DNA from: Allomyces arbusculus
Taxonomy: Eukaryota > Blastocladiomycota > Blastocladiomycetes > Blastocladiales > Blastocladiaceae
Direction of reading: 5' to 3'
DNA: 64,000 nucleotides
Assembly (NCBI GenBank): GCA_027604705.1
Contig: JADHYV010000005.1
Location: 248,001-312,000 of the forward strand
Shown here: in pieces, positions 10,120 to 23,049 of the stretch
Layout: each line of letters begins with the position of its first letter
Numbering within the stretch: the first letter of the stretch is position 1
Position numbers and translations under genes: made by a program
Notes under the pieces: model-generated
What the model was told of the DNA's origin: nothing
The model's database searches: none
Seen by the model: only the letters and a program-made list of their open reading frames with translations

Positions 10120-13100
10120 TCACATCTGCACACCGTAGTATCGAATGAGAGCCTTCTTGTCCTCGCGTTCCTACATGGGCGACGTGGTATGAATATCAGA
10201 ACGCCGCCATCGTACTCAAAGTGACAGGGAGGGGAAACAGCGCACCTCCTTGACCTCCTTTTCCAACTCGTTCAACCGGGAGTTGCGCTTCTTGGAGACG
10301 GCCATCAGACCGTAGATGCACAACCTACCGTCGCCAGCACTCGTCAGCCGCGTTGCGCTCTCACTCCTCCAACCTCTCCCTTCTTCAAGAAGCGTACGCC
10401 AGGAACGCCAGCAATGGCCCAATCACGACAATCGACCCAATCAAGTTGAGCACCGACTTGCCCGCAATGTCGGTCATGGATTCAATGGCCTTGGGGATCA
10501 CCGTGTAGGCACCCTCGCGCGCACTGAACGTGAGCGTGTATCCCGGGAACACGCGGTACGGGCCGCAATGCGTCGACGGCGTGATGTAGGTGACGGCAAA
10601 CAGAATCGGCACGGCCATGAGCAGCAACGTGAGCAACATGAACAGCAGGAACCAGATCACCTGTGCGTAAGAATTGTAGATGCGTCGTGGTGGGTCGGCG
10701 AACATGATGACTAGAGCGACGTCGCGGCAATGAGTGAGACGCCCGGACAAGGCGTTGAGTCACGACAGGGGCAACAGCGTACTCGTCCACTTTTTCACGT
10801 AAAACATGATGGTCGTTGTGAAAATAGCCTGCAGCGAGATGATGGGAGCGTAGACGGAGCCAACCCAAATGATGGCCTGGCGGTAGACCAGCTCGAGAAT
10901 GTTGCTCGGCATATCAAACTCGAATCTGCCCCAGATGCGCTTCGTGATAAACGCCGAGCAAAACGTTGAGACACTCGAGAGCGCCACGTCGACCCACTGC
11001 AAGTTGAGAAACCGCTGCGCGACCGTGTGCTCCCAGCACGAGTAAGGGTCGCGGTTCTCGGAGAGCAACGTGTCACCCATCGAGAACAGCATCAGGTAGA
11101 TCGACGCAATCTTGATCAAGTAGGACCGCGCCAAGGTCGACCGCGATTCCGTCAGCGGGTCGGCGTACTGTTCGAACACAGCCAGCGAGGCAAACGCCGT
11201 GGGCAAAACCGCATTGAAGACCGACACGAGATACGGCGCAAAGGGCGTCGGCGTGGACTCGGTCGGGCAATGATCGGCATGCGTCACATTGCCCGAGAAC
11301 ACGTCCATGATGTTGAACAGAAACGTGTTGGTCGTCGACGAGCACGTGCGCACCGAGTCGAAAATGATGAGCCCGGCGGTGCTGAGCAGCGACAGGGACG
11401 CAACGTTGGCCACGACGCGACGCAGGTAAATCAAGGCGCGTTGCTTTCGGGTAATATTCGCTTTCTGCGCCGCGAGCTCGGCGCTCGTCAGAAGCGTGCG
11501 GAGCGCCGTCGACACGGCGAATACTTGGTTTTGCCGAATGTCCTCGTTTTCGACGGCATGGTTCCAGGAAGAAAAGACGACGGCGGCAAACGGGTAGACG
11601 TCATCGACGCCGATCCCGGTCGAAAAACCCGACTTGCGCACGTACTCCGACCGAATACTATTGAGTTGGGGTGGACGGGATTGGCCAGCGGCTCAACAGC
11701 AACGTCTTCTCATGTCCAGGAGAAGCATCGTACCGGCGAATAATCACGATAAAGCTCAATACCACGGTCGTTAAAATGGCAAACACGTAGGCCAGATCCA
11801 TGCGGTACCCTTGTAACATGACGGGCCGGTATGAGCTGTAGAACAGCGGCGTCAGGGACCACACGCCGCTCCCTGCGAAAAACGACGTGAGCGTGGTCCA
11901 TCCGCCCATCTGGTTCCAGATTCCGGCTGACATGGTCGTTGTCGTCGACACGTTGCCCCGCAAGTCGGCGAACGGATCTGCGAGCCCCAGGAAACCGACC
12001 ACGAGCACGGTGCTGATCCATACTGTCGCCAAGATAATGTTGGTGACTAAAATGGATCGAGAGAGCAGAAAGTAGCTGGCAATCCCCGTGCCGAACCGGC
12101 CCTCGATAAACTTGAGCGACCCGGCCCAGATGCGAATGATGCCGCTCTCGTAGCGCCGTCGCCACGACGCAAGCACGCGTCTGCACTCGTGCTTGAACAG
12201 GGCAAACGAGTTCATGGTCCGCAACGTATTTTCAATCTTGAGCCGCCGCTTCTTGCGCTTGGTAGCCTTGACGGACCCGTCCTGGTTCTCGGGGTTGCCC
12301 CCATCCTCGCCCACCTTGTCCTCCTTGGACTGGCGCAGTTGGTTCAAACTCGTCGGCCGCCTTAGGTTGTTTTGCGACGCGCGCAACGATCGCAGCGACT
12401 TGTACGACCCGTACTTGTCAAAGTGCGACTTGATCGAGTTACTCTTGTTCGCGTGATCGCCGTCGGCGTCACCGTCGCGCAATGGCGCCGTTTCTACGCC
12501 CTCGCCCCGGAGCCCCGCCGCTTTGCGCAATGTGCTGCCCTTGATTGGCATCGTGTTCCCGCGCTTGGTTGACCCAATCGTGCCCGACGCTCCGGGCGCC
12601 GCCGCCGCGCCAGGTGCCGCCGTCGTCGCTGCGCCCGTAGCCGCGCCCGCGCTCGTGCTCGCGGCATTGCCCTTGGTATAAGTAAACGAGCCGGACCGGA
12701 TCCGCGATGCCGATGGCGAGTCGCCCTCGTCGCGGAACTTGATGTTGTACGCCGAAATGAGCCTCGTCACCTGGCCATTGGCGTCGGCGCGGTTGCTGGC
12801 GGCACGGCTGCGGTTCAAGCCGCCGCCCACGGTCCCGGACGCGGACCCCGTCATCGCAGACCCGGAACTCGTCGACAGTAAGGGTACCTGTGCGCCTGCC
12901 GCCTGATTCCCTGCTGGGCTCGGTGCGACAGCGGTTGACGGTGTCGACGGTGAGGGCAGAGCGCCGCTGCTGGCCGTGGGAATCTCTGGCGTCGGCGCGG
13001 GCTGCGGGCGCACAGGTTTCCGCGACGACACGAGTCGCGCGCGCTTGACCGGTTCGACCTGACCGCTGGCCGGCGTCTGCACCTGCGCCTGCGGCGTCGG

Positions 13101-15160
13101 TTGCGACGTGGATGAGTCGGGGGTGCTTTCTGGCGACTTCGTCGGTACCGTTTCGATCACGAGGTCTCTGGACTTGGACTTGCCCTTAGCCTTGCCCTTC
13201 AACTGGGCTCGGCCGCCCTCGGACGGCTTGGCGCTGGACGACGCCGGCAGGTCCTGGTCGCTGTCGAGCACGGATATGTTGGGCTGGCTGCCCATGGCCG
13301 CCGCGCCTTGCTCGTCGTTGGCCCACGTCGTCGGCGCGGGCTGTCCGGGGATCACGGTGAACTGGTACACCTTGAGCGGCGTCTCGTGCCCATTCCCGTG
13401 CTCGCCGACCTCGCCGCCATCGCTCTGCTCCGACTCGTCGTACTCGGACGACTCCTCTTCCTCTTCCACCTCCTCCTGCCCGTCCTCCTCTTCCTGCATC
13501 GGCATCTCCGCCGCCCCCTCGCGATACAACTCCTGCGACTGCCCATCATCATCCAGCGTCGTGATCCCCGGCATCGACTCCATACTCGTGATCCCTGGCA
13601 ACGACGACCGCGATGCGATCGCCGAAAGCGTATTATTCGCCGACGAATCGGCTGAGCTGAGCGTGACCGGGATCAGGGACGCGTCGCGCTGAATCGACCG
13701 GAACGAATTCGACTTAACCGACTGGATCGACTGAATCGCCATTTTCAGGTCCTTGGGTGGCGCCGTCGCGAACGGGCGGCCCATCGGGGATGCAGTTTCG
13801 ACCAGGGCGCCGGGCGCGAGCGCGCCGGCGTCGGGGAGCGACGTAACGGATTGCGACAGGCCCACGGGGTCGAGCGCGCCGGAACTGCCTTGCGCCGCGA
13901 GCCGCGCGGCGGAACGGGCTTGTGGGTTCTTGCGCGGACTCCGCGCCTTTTTCGGGCTCGCCGGCGACGGCGGGTCGGCGGGCGCGCGTTTCGGCGAAGC
14001 GGGGCGCACATCGGCAGCTGCAGCGGGTGAAGCGGGTTTCGGAGAGATGGGACGCACATCTCGGGCGACGGGTGAAGCAGGTTTCGGGGAGACAGGGCGC
14101 GCGTCGGGAACTGCAGCAAGTGGAGCGGGTATCGGCATGGCGATGCGCACATCGGGTCCCGCAGACTGGACAGGTGGTGGGATGGCGTCGTGCGAGAACA
14201 TGAACGGGCCCGCCGTGACGCACACTCGCTCCGGGCTCGTGGCGCTGGGGGCAGGGCTCGGCTTGGTCGCCACGGGGGCCACTGGACGCTGGGCAGGATC
14301 GGCAGGAATCATGAACGGGCCCACCGTGATCGGCGTCGCAGGACTCTGCGGTAGCGGGACCGACTGCGGCGGGATCAATCCGGCCGACGCTACCTTCGGC
14401 TCAAGCGACGAAGCAACGCGCGGTGAGCCCGGAGATGCGGACGGCGGCAGCGACGACTGCGAGTGCGCGCCTACACCGCCGCCACGGGGGCTCGCAACAG
14501 CAGCGGGGCTGGCCGGGATCCCGCGCGGCAAGTCCGGCGTCGACCGAGAACCGTGCTGGTCATGTACGTGCGCCGCGAGCGACCGATTACTCGCACCTGC
14601 AACTGGCTGCACAGATATCCTCGACCCGGGCTGCGACGGCGGAAGCGGCATTTGCGGCGGCAGTTCGGCCAGACTGGAAACGATCCCCCGGCGCGAGCTG
14701 CGCAACGGTTCGACAGAGAGCGTTGGCCGCGACGAGGGCCGTGACAGCGGCATGGCGTGGGCTTCTGCGACATCGGCTTCTTTGGCATCGGCACCGGTCA
14801 GCTGTGCGGTCGTCCTTCGCGGATCGTGCACGAGGGATTTCTTGCTGTCGGATGCGGGATCCGAGGCAGCACTGGTCATGGACGACATGGGGACCCCGTC
14901 GTCAGGCTCGAGCGGGCCGCCCGAGTCCTCACCGTCGTCGAGCTGTGACGTGACGACAACATCGTCGTCGACGGGAACCACGTCGCGGCCGCGGCCGGGT
15001 GGAGAATCCTGTCAGGATTTCCCGGAGCCAAATAGTCAGCTTGGTGCCTGGATTGCTTTAAGAGAACAGTGCTGGATCGTCGAGCACTGACCTCTCGATG
15101 CTTGGCGCGCCGATCCATTTTCGCTCGTCGAGCAGCACAATGCTCGTCCGTCCGGTCCAA
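10120..15160 (-). CDS. TMC: Transmembrane channel-like (TMC) protein with long disordered N-terminus
   Basis: Six exons: 15160-15092, 15008-11734, 11657-10783, 10710-10398, 10324-10246, 10170-10120 (1,553 aa; all joins in phase, introns 72-83 bases). Residues 1 to about 860 are low-complexity Pro/Ser/Ala with repeated short blocks of the type RPISPKPASP and an acidic run. The TMC core starts after a KKRRLK basic stretch: IEGRFGTGIASYFLL near residue 990 is the hallmark entry to the first membrane helix, and CWEHTVAQ near 11030 matches the TMC signature CWE-x-x-VGQ. About eight to ten hydrophobic helices follow to the C-terminus, ending in a basic coil and RYYGVQM. TMC proteins form mechanosensory channels in animals and are related to OSCA/TMEM16 folds. 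In fungi their role is unknown; membrane ion conduction is inferred. Confidence 0.85.
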
Positions 15161-15484
15161 AGATGTGCTGGGGCGTCAAGTGGATTGCAGAAAGTCAGGT
15201 TGCCGTTATGTCAATCGTCGGCCCATGAACTTGAAAGCCCGCGATGTGATGCCTTTGCCGTTGGAGTTCTGGTTGTCAGCGACGACAAACGTGACCGCGT
15301 CTGATAAATCTGATTTTACGACACCCTTCGCTGCCCTGCGCACAACCCAATCCCGACCCAGCACAAATCCAGACCAACAGGTGGCGAGCACGGCCGCATC
15401 CATACCCTCAAGCACGCCAGCCCCCCTGCCAAGAATACTGGTATACTGACACAATCCGCAACCCCCGCACCACCCCGTTCTCGC
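15161..15484. promoter_or_regulatory. Spacer between VPS54 stop and TMC start
   Basis: Both flanking genes are on the minus strand in tandem, so these 324 bases hold the VPS54 3' end and the TMC promoter and leader. No supported coding sequence or clear motif was seen. Confidence 0.4.
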
Positions 15485-18400
15485 TCACTCGGTGGCCCCA
15501 CCCTTCATAAATGTCATCTTCTTCATCCAGTCGGTCGCGATCTGCTTCGTCTTGGTCGCGGCCTCGCGCGCGACTGCCGCCGCCGCGTCGGTCGTCATCG
15601 CATGCATGGCCCCTGGTGGCGCGCCGCTGCCCGTCGCCATCGGCGGCGCGACTCCCGGCAACATTGAACTGCTGCTGTTCGGCACACCCGCCGCCGTCGA
15701 CATGGGCGCATAATTGCCCGTGGACGTCGGTGCCGGCGCGGACGCGGCGCCGGTGGGCCCGGCGCCCATGAAGCTCTTGATGTTGAACGACGACATGGAG
15801 GTCGGGAACTTCATGCCCGCAGCGGCAGTGGAACCGGCGGTGGTGGTGCTCGTGGATGCGGGCACCGGCGACGGTGCGTTCGGGAAGTCATGCAGTGGCG
15901 GCGGCGGCGGCAACGGCCCTGTCGACGGCGGCACGGGCGACATATTGCGCGCAGCGGCCACGGCAGCGGGCCCGGCACTCGCCGGCCCCGACAGCGACGC
16001 GACCGACCCGCGATGATGATCGCTTGCCGGCGACGCCGTCCCGCCATGCCGCGGCATCGTCCCCTCGGGCGTCCCCGGCGCCGGCACCGGCGCGACGGGC
16101 GGCGGTGCCGCGGACCGGTCGAGAATGCGCATATTGTTGACGACAACCTCCAAGCTGGGCCCGGGCCCATCGACCCCTTCGAGCGCATTCAATTTGCGGA
16201 TAAAGAACTGCACGTCGATCAGGAGCGCGTTTTTGGCCGCGACCGAGTAAAGCCGGATGCCTTGTACTTCGTGCTCGAGGTGCACGTTGTACGCGCGGAA
16301 GACGGCCTGCATCACCGACCGCAGCGTCTCGCCCGGCAAGTACCGCGACAGGACCTTGTGCAATGTCGTGGTTTCCTTGACGAGCGCCTCCATCGAGGGT
16401 GTCGGGGGTGGGAGCGTCGCGGCGTGTTCGTCGGGCACGGGCTGTGCTTCCCAATCGACGGCACCGAATGCGTGACAGTGGAACATGACGCGCTCTTCCA
16501 TGATCGCGACCAGCTTAGCATACACGCCCTGCTGGTGGTCGGCATAGTCCTTGTGCACGCGGTCGTATTCGGACAAAAACACCGTCTGCTTCTCGACCAT
16601 GGCGTGCGCAATCGCGCGGCGCAAGTGCGGGATCAGGGCCATGACCGCGGCGAGCGACTGCGCCGTGATCGCCAAGTGCTTGGCGGTAATACTTTTGAGC
16701 CCGGCCGACTGCACGGCGCCGGCGCCCAAGATCATGTCGCACGCGCGCTTGTTAAAGAGCTTGAGCAATTCCGTGACTTTCTGGTGCACGTCCATGACGA
16801 GCGCCGGAATCGTGTCGAGGCACTGCAGGTACTCGCTGAGCATTTTCCCGAGCATCAGCACGACCGAGGCCACGGGGAACTGGTCGTCGCCGACAAACAG
16901 GTACTTGTTGTTGGCCGACAGTGACTGCAGCGACCCGTTCGAGTCGCTATGCAGCATGCGCTTCCGCCGGGAACTCGCCGTCGCCGTCGCTGTCCCCGCC
17001 GCATTCGGGCTCGCCGGATGCGCATCGACGATCGCGTCGGCGAGGACCTGGAAATCAATCAGCACGTCGGACTGGCCCCAATTCTCGTTCTCAATCAGCA
17101 TCCCGAGCTGTTTCATGCGTTCCATGTGGAAATGCGTCATGAACGCGCGCGACTGCGCCTGCAGGGCCGACTTGAGCCCGGTTGCCGCATGGTCCTGCAA
17201 GCACGCTTCGGACTCGCGAATGAAATCGGACGCGAGCTGGTAGAGCCGCGTATAGTCCTTGAGCGACAACTGCGCCGACTGGTCGCCGCGCGCCGTGAGC
17301 AGCGCCGCGCACCGTGAGTGGCACAGGTCGGCGACCACGTGCGTCACTTGCCGCGACGCCGCGACGAATTGCCGGAATTGCGGCGACTCGGTTGGGGAGG
17401 GCGCAGCGGTGCCGCGGGAGGGCGGGCTCAGCGCCGTGCTGGTGCGGCTCGAGGAGGGGGTGTCGACCCGGGGTGGTGAGTTGGGCAGTGGTGGAGGTGG
17501 CGGTGAGGCTGGACTGGTTCTGGCGCCGACCATGTCCTTGTCGCCGCCGACGGCCACGTGCTGCGCGTCGGCGAGCTTGATGCACGCTTCAAGGACGCGG
17601 TGCAGGTCGGTGACCTTGTGGATGTAGTCGTCGCACACGCGGCATACGGATTGCAGCACGGCCATGAACTCTTCGAGCGTGAGCGTCTTCATGGTGCGGC
17701 CGAGTTGGCTATGGACGAAGAAGGGTTAATTGGCCGCGATTGAAGCAGTGCACGAGAATGTGAAAGTCGCGTACTGCTTGTTGGCCGGTGATGCCGTCGG
17801 TTCGACCAAGATATCTGGTGGGTAGCTCTGTTGCAACTCGTGAGCACAAAGATTCAAGTCAAACAAAGCTCATACCCCATCCGTACCTTGCGAATCGTCT
17901 GGTTGACCTCGCCGAGCAACTTATCCTGGTACGTCGTAATCGCGCGACTCAACCCTTCGATCCGAATTAACCCGACCACTAGCGGCGCGAGCCGGTGCTG
18001 TAACTCGTCGTGCGCCAAGTGCGGGACCCGGATATGGTTGAGCAATGCATCGCACAAGTCGGCCTCCATCGACTGTCCAATCGTCTTGCTCATATCCAGC
18101 AACTTGGCCTTGAACTGCCCCATGGTCTTGACGCCGCGCAAGTCGCGCAACCCGGTCCCGGCGAGCGCCTGGTGCGACTCGGCAATCAAGTCGAGCGCGC
18201 CGACATAGTCCCCTTGCTGCAATAGCACTTGGATCATCGGGTAGGCTTGCCGCACCGCGGCCATGGCCTTGACCGTCTCGTACAGTTTGGCGACGTTCTG
18301 CCGGCGCTGCGTCATATAGACCGTCTCGAGCGCGCGTTTCGAGTGGACCAATGCGCGCGTCTTGAGCTGCGCGTCAAGTTGCTGAATCTGCGACAGGCAC

Positions 18401-19248
18401 TGCACGGTCTCGTCATGCAGCGCGTTCAGGTTACTCAGTGCCGTGAAAAACGACGTCGACCTTTGCGAGATTTCGCGCACGAGGTGCGCCTCGATGATTT
18501 CCAGGTGCCGCGACAGCGGGAACTCGAGCGCGTCCAAGTCGCCGAGCTCGATCCCGGTCGTGACGAGATCAAACACGCGCGGGTTCTCCATATTGAAATC
18601 GTCCTCGAAAAACACGCGCGGGACCGCATCCAGCGGATCGAGGGGCTGGCCCGGTGGCGGTGGTGGCGCTGGGGCAGGAGTCGCCGCACGGGATCCGGAT
18701 GCGGAGGCACGGCCGAGCAGGTTCGACAGCGGCACGCTCGGCGAACAGGCCACTTCCTCGTCCGCACCCGCAGCCGCGAGGTGCGTGACCGACGCGTGCA
18801 GTGCCGGCGCGCCCTGCGTGACGGCCGCGACCCCTTCGATCCGGTGGTAGTGGTATCGATCATAGTACCCAGAAATCGCCTTGATGTAGGCGTCAAAGTC
18901 GGCGAGCCGCACTTTCTTGATGGGCACAGGCGGGACGTGCACGCCACCGAGATCGAGTTTCCCGAATTTCGCGGCTTTCGGGTCGTTGAGCACACCCGAC
19001 AGCGACATGAGTTGTGCAGCCGAGGTCGTGAAGGACGGGGAACGGCGGTAGGCCGGCTGGGGTGACCCGGCGGCCACGGGCGAGAGCGACCCGGACGTGG
19101 TCGTGCTCGACAGGCCGCCAGTGACGGTCGAGGGCCGCGGCATCCCGCGCATCGACGTGACGCTCGCGTCGGGGCTCGCGGTGCCGCCACCGCCGGGCGC
19201 AGGGGACGCGCGCGGCGTCGTTGACGAGGAACGGCCGAAAAAGTTCAT
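15485..19248 (-). CDS. VPS54: VPS54, GARP tethering complex subunit
   Basis: Two exons, 19248-17876 and 17708-15485, join over a 167-base intron (donor GTATGA, acceptor CCATAG) to give 1,198 aa. Residues near 190-210 contain FFEDDFNMENPRVFDLV, the conserved N-terminal Vps54 motif, followed by a long helical tether region. The spliced segment QLGRTMKTLTLEEFMAVLQ and the later LIENENWGQSDV (about residue 660) match the C-terminal Vps54 domain. With VPS51, 52 and 53 it forms the GARP complex, which tethers endosome-derived vesicles at the trans-Golgi network. The ends are unusual: a Ser/Pro/Gly-rich N-terminus and a roughly 200-residue Pro/Ala/Ser-rich C-terminal tail beyond the conserved domain. 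Family assignment is firm. Confidence 0.88.
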
Positions 19249-20218
19249 GGATTCGAGAGCGGAACGGCGCGGATCAGGTGGAGAGACGGGAGGTGGCGGG
19301 TATGCGCGCCGACGACGACGGCCGTGGGGCCAGCCCAGGACGGTTGAGGGTGCAGAGTGGTGCGTTGATCACCGAGGATGGATTCGCGGCGTGGGGAAAC
19401 GGACACCGCGATGGCCCGTGACGGTTAATAAATGACGGCTAGAAATGGCGGGACCAGGACAGAGTACAAAGCGTGGTCAGCGTCGATGATTGCGGTACGT
19501 GAGCACATCGACAGCAGCCGTCGGATCTTGCTGGCCCATCTCGATGCCTTCACACCCGCCATCTTGCGAGACCCTGCCCCGTTGTCCCCTTCGCGGAGCA
19601 TCATGCTGGAAAGCCAAGGTGCATAGAGGTTTCGGCTGTTGGTTTGCATGGATGTTGGCTTGGGTGCGACAGCGAGCAACCATGGTCCGCTGTCCTTCAG
19701 AGCCGGGCAGCGTGCTGGTCGTCGGCTGGGCGCAGGCGAGTCGGCGCAACAGATTCCGGAAATTGTGAGCTGAGCGTGCAATACCTGAATTGCAGGCAGA
19801 CGGGTGCCCGTGTCCATCCATGCCGGGGCGCGATGGCCGATTGCAGTCGCTCCGTGGTCGGTTGGCGAAGGAGAGGAGCGGTCGAGCGCGTCTTGATCTC
19901 CTCATCGCGACCACGTGACTCTGACGACCTGCTTCTCCTCACCTGTTCTCCAGCTCCCCCGTTTGCTCTGCACTGTTCTCCTCTCACTTCAACCTGCCTT
20001 GAGGCGGTCAGCGACGGAATAGCGAACGGGTGTGGCCCTTTTGGAACGACGCGGTCGAACGCGGGGCGAACGGCGACTGTTGCGACATCGCCGCGACCAG
20101 GAAAGGAACTGGCAACAATCGGTCCGGGCGTGGAAAGTCTCGAGTTTGGTATGACAAAGATAATGGATTACGCGGTGCACGAGACGAATACAACAGCAAG
20201 AAATCGCCCAAGCGAACC
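19249..20218. other. Intergenic between VPS54 and FAM32A
   Basis: Nearly 1 kb holding the VPS54 promoter on the right side of VPS54 and the 3' flank of FAM32A. Short open frames occur on both strands, but none shows a recognisable motif or splices into a longer product. Confidence 0.4.
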
Positions 20219-20809
20219 TTAGCCCGGGCCGACCTACAATCCATTCAAGCAAACCCAGGTCAACGGTTTGTTCTGCGGGCGGACAGGAAGCTCGCGAATG
20301 CAAACGCACCTTTGGAATGTCGTGGTGTTCGGAGAGCGACTCGAGGTACTTGTTAAACTCGTCGACTTTTTCCTTGTGGCTCTTGGCCGCCATTTTGGCG
20401 ATGCGCTCGCGTTGCTAGCAGAATCCGACCACGTCAGGCTGTATTTCTCGAAAACCTCGATGAAACTGAGAGACCACGACACGTACTCGTTTCCTCTGCG
20501 CCTCTTCAAACGCAATCTCAGCCGCGGTCTTGGTCGCGACCACGACAGGCGTCGTTGGGCGTGACGACGATCGCTCCTCGGTCTTGGGTGCGCTCGACGA
20601 GCTCTCTTTCCTGTCGGCTGATTTTTCCTTCTTGTCCTTCTTTTTCTTCTTTCTGGTCGCCAAACGCAGTGCAGCGTTAGTGTTCCAGACCAACGCGAAT
20701 TGCAGCGAGCGCGGGCAACGCACTTGATTTTGCCGTCCGAAACGGTCGTGAGCTTGGGCCCCTTGAGCTTAAGCCCACCCTTGATCACGTCGCCGTAGAG
20801 GTCCGACAT
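20219..20809 (-). CDS. FAM32A: FAM32A homologue, spliceosome-associated protein
   Basis: Four exons, 20809-20724, 20652-20487, 20414-20310 and 20233-20219, encode 123 aa (human FAM32A is 112). The N-terminus DVIKGGLKLKG matches the family start (KGPLKLKG in humans). A poly-Lys stretch KKKKKKDKKEK is rebuilt across the first splice. Then come AAEIAFEEAQRKR and the best conserved block SHKEKVDEFNKYLESLSEH, followed by HDIPKVGPG at the end. The last exon holds only four codons plus the stop. Human FAM32A has been placed in the spliceosome P complex, where its tail helps exon ligation, so a nuclear splicing role is likely. The long C-terminal Trp/Lys end of the human protein is replaced by GPG. 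Donors are GTGCGT, GTACGT and GTGCGT. Confidence 0.85.
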
Positions 20810-21280
20810 GGGAATGGCGCTCAGCACGACGGATTCAGTGCTGGTGAATACTTGCGGCGCACAAATTGGATCCGTGTGGTCGAACGCTTGGTCCAATCGC
20901 GTCGTCTAGCTGGACACAGCTCTTTCGTCGGGCGCGAGCAGCTTTTGCAGCAAGTCGACGTGTCAGAGAACTGTTGTCGAGATTTGTGGCATATCTCGCA
21001 GGCCTCGTAGACCGGATTGGGGAGAAGTGGGGACGTGCGGTGGAGACCATCACGGGATGGCTCTGTCGAAGATGTCGATGGTCGAGCCCTGCCCACCGCC
21101 CATGCGCGGCAGACGACCGCATCATTTCGCGACTCAGCACGATGCGATCTCAACCGCCGCGACCAGACACCGCGACTAACTGCAATCCCGTCCGAGAGCG
21201 CCGCAGGCCATTGTCTTGATTCTGCCGCCCTTTGGGCCAAGTTCCCGGCGCAATCGCCAGTTCCGTCGCTGCACACGGTT
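20810..21280. promoter_or_regulatory. Divergent promoter region of FAM32A and borealin-like gene
   Basis: The two start codons face away from each other across 471 bases, so both promoters should lie here. No TATA-like box or other specific motif was identified by eye. An in-frame ATG lies upstream of the chosen FAM32A start but adds unconserved residues. Confidence 0.45.
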
Positions 21281-21895
21281 ATGACCCAGCCTCAATCGCG
21301 ACATTCAGGCTCAGCGCGGGCAGCCAGTGCCGTGCAAGAAAGGCTCGACGCGCTGCGGCAGCTTGCGGACGTGCATCTGGCGCAAATAGATGCGAGTATG
21401 GCCGATTTCGTGCAGCAGATCCCGGGCGCGATGCTCGACATGCCGCTTGACGAGTTCTTGAAGTCCTGCGAGTTTGTATCAATCTCGCCGTTTGATCCGA
21501 TCTCTACTCTCAACTGATAGACCTTTCGTCCTAGCGAATTGGAGCAGGCTGACGTTGGCGCTGTCACAGCAACTGCACCACCACCGCCCGCACATCGCGA
21601 CCCGTCCCACCGCCAGTCTATTCAAGTCCGCGCGCGCCCGAGCATGGGCGGTGCGGCCTTGGCCAACGAGGTGGCTGAGCTCGATCCGAATTCGCTCGCG
21701 CTCAACATTGGCGGCACGTTGCTGACGGTGCCGCTCGGGGACAATGGCAGCGGCGACCTGGCGGCGGACCCGCTGGCGGCGTTACCGAATCTCGACGAGG
21801 CTGCGCGACGCAAGATCGATGCCAAGATGCGTGAACTGCGCGCGCTTTTGGCGGCGGAGCTGGGCGTGTTGATGGCGGAGAACACGGATGGGTGA
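21281..21895 (+). CDS. Borealin-like chromosomal passenger complex protein
   Basis: Two exons, 21281-21475 and 21521-21895, with an unusually short 45-base intron (donor GTATCA, acceptor TGATAG), encode 189 aa. The N-terminal half is a helix (ERLDALRQLADVHLAQIDAS) ending in MLDMPLDEFLKSCEF, which fits the Nbl1/Borealin N-terminal coil that bundles with survivin and INCENP. The C-terminal part, LNIGGTLLTVPLGDNG followed by a short helix, resembles the C-terminal borealin fold (in animals a strand with TVPVGGG before a dimerising helix). The protein would act in the nucleus, at centromeres and the spindle midzone, to localise Aurora B. Similarity is short, so this is a moderate call. Confidence 0.6.
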
Positions 21896-23049
21896 CGTTT
21901 TGATCTTGCGGTTTCGGTTGGGCGTGGTGAGGACTTATTTCGTGGAAACGGCGCATCCGTGGTTTGGAATGTCTGGATTGTCGGCAGAAAGGGAAGCTGG
22001 AACACAGGCACGGCGCGCATTTGCATCGACGGAGCACGCGGATGCAAACGTTGACCGCGGGCTGGGCGCCACATCCTGCGCCTTTGGTGCTCCCGAACTC
22101 TCGCAAACTCAACACAACCAACAGCCTCCAACACGTCAAGGCCGGACACGCTGGGCGCAGGACCGACGGTCGGAGCGGTCGGGGGCGGTCGGGGCGGCGC
22201 GCGCGCGTTGTTGATGGCCGACGGCTGTGGTGGAGCAAGGCGCGCACAGTTGGAGTGTAATTGTTGTTGGAGTCCGGCGGATGGGGACGTGGGCGCCAGC
22301 TTGGCGGACCTCCGACGGGACAGGGACGAGGACGATGGCGGGCTCGCCGGCCCAACATCGATGGGCTCTGTTGGCGAGCAGGGGCGGCCGTCGGCACCGC
22401 TCTCTCCCTCTCCTCTCGGTCAGCGTGCGGCGCGCGTTCCATCTCCTCCCAGTCAGCACGCACGCGCCCCGATCGCAAGTTGTCGACGCTCTCTCTGCGC
22501 CCGTGTACATGTTCATCGTGACGGCAGCTCCGAACCCTGCACTGCCACGTCGCAATCCGCGCTCCAACGCTTGCAGTCCCTTCCCCGACACACTCGCCAG
22601 CGGCATCTGCTCCCGACCGGGCCGGACTTCCCGCTTGTTTGGGGACCGCATCAACAGCACCGAACAACAGCCAGCTGTTCTGCAATAAAGACGGTCGAGG
22701 GCCCATCGTCGCACCGGACGGCAACGCCTCGGCCAGCCGGACGATAATTACTTCTTGGGCCCTTCCAGCTCCCACGGTCGCTCGACCCGCATCCGGCCAT
22801 CGCTGCACGCCGTGATCACTTGCCTGCACCCATCGCACGGCCTGCCCAGCGCTCACCACGGCCAGCCCTGCGCGCTCATATCTCGGCGCGCACTTATCCC
22901 GCCGCCCCGCAGCCGATGCCCGCTGCTATTGTGCGGCCGCTTCTGACGGACCGCACCGCTGCCGCTGCCGTCGTGCCCCCGCCGCTCTCTGTGCGCGCCG
23001 TTGTTGCGGTGCTGCCGCCAGACCCGCTCTCTAGCGCGCCGCTGCGCGC
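21896..23049. other. Intergenic, upstream of the START-like gene
   Basis: About 1.15 kb of GC-rich sequence without a supported gene. Several overlapping open frames exist on both strands, as expected in such composition, but they are Arg/Pro/Ser-rich and show no domain. It probably contains the promoter and leader of the downstream gene. Confidence 0.4.

Noticed and set aside
11658-11733. Apparent stop codon and frameshift in the TMC gene
   Set aside because: Explained by a 76-base intron (donor GTACGA, acceptor AATAG) that restores the TMC frame on both sides.
13753-15090. Long open frame of 445 codons on the plus strand
   Set aside because: It lies opposite the disordered N-terminus of the TMC gene. 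GC-rich low-complexity coding sequence leaves the opposite strand open; no domain is seen.
15890-16924. 344-codon plus-strand frame
   Set aside because: Antisense to conserved VPS54 sequence; Arg/His-rich shadow frame.
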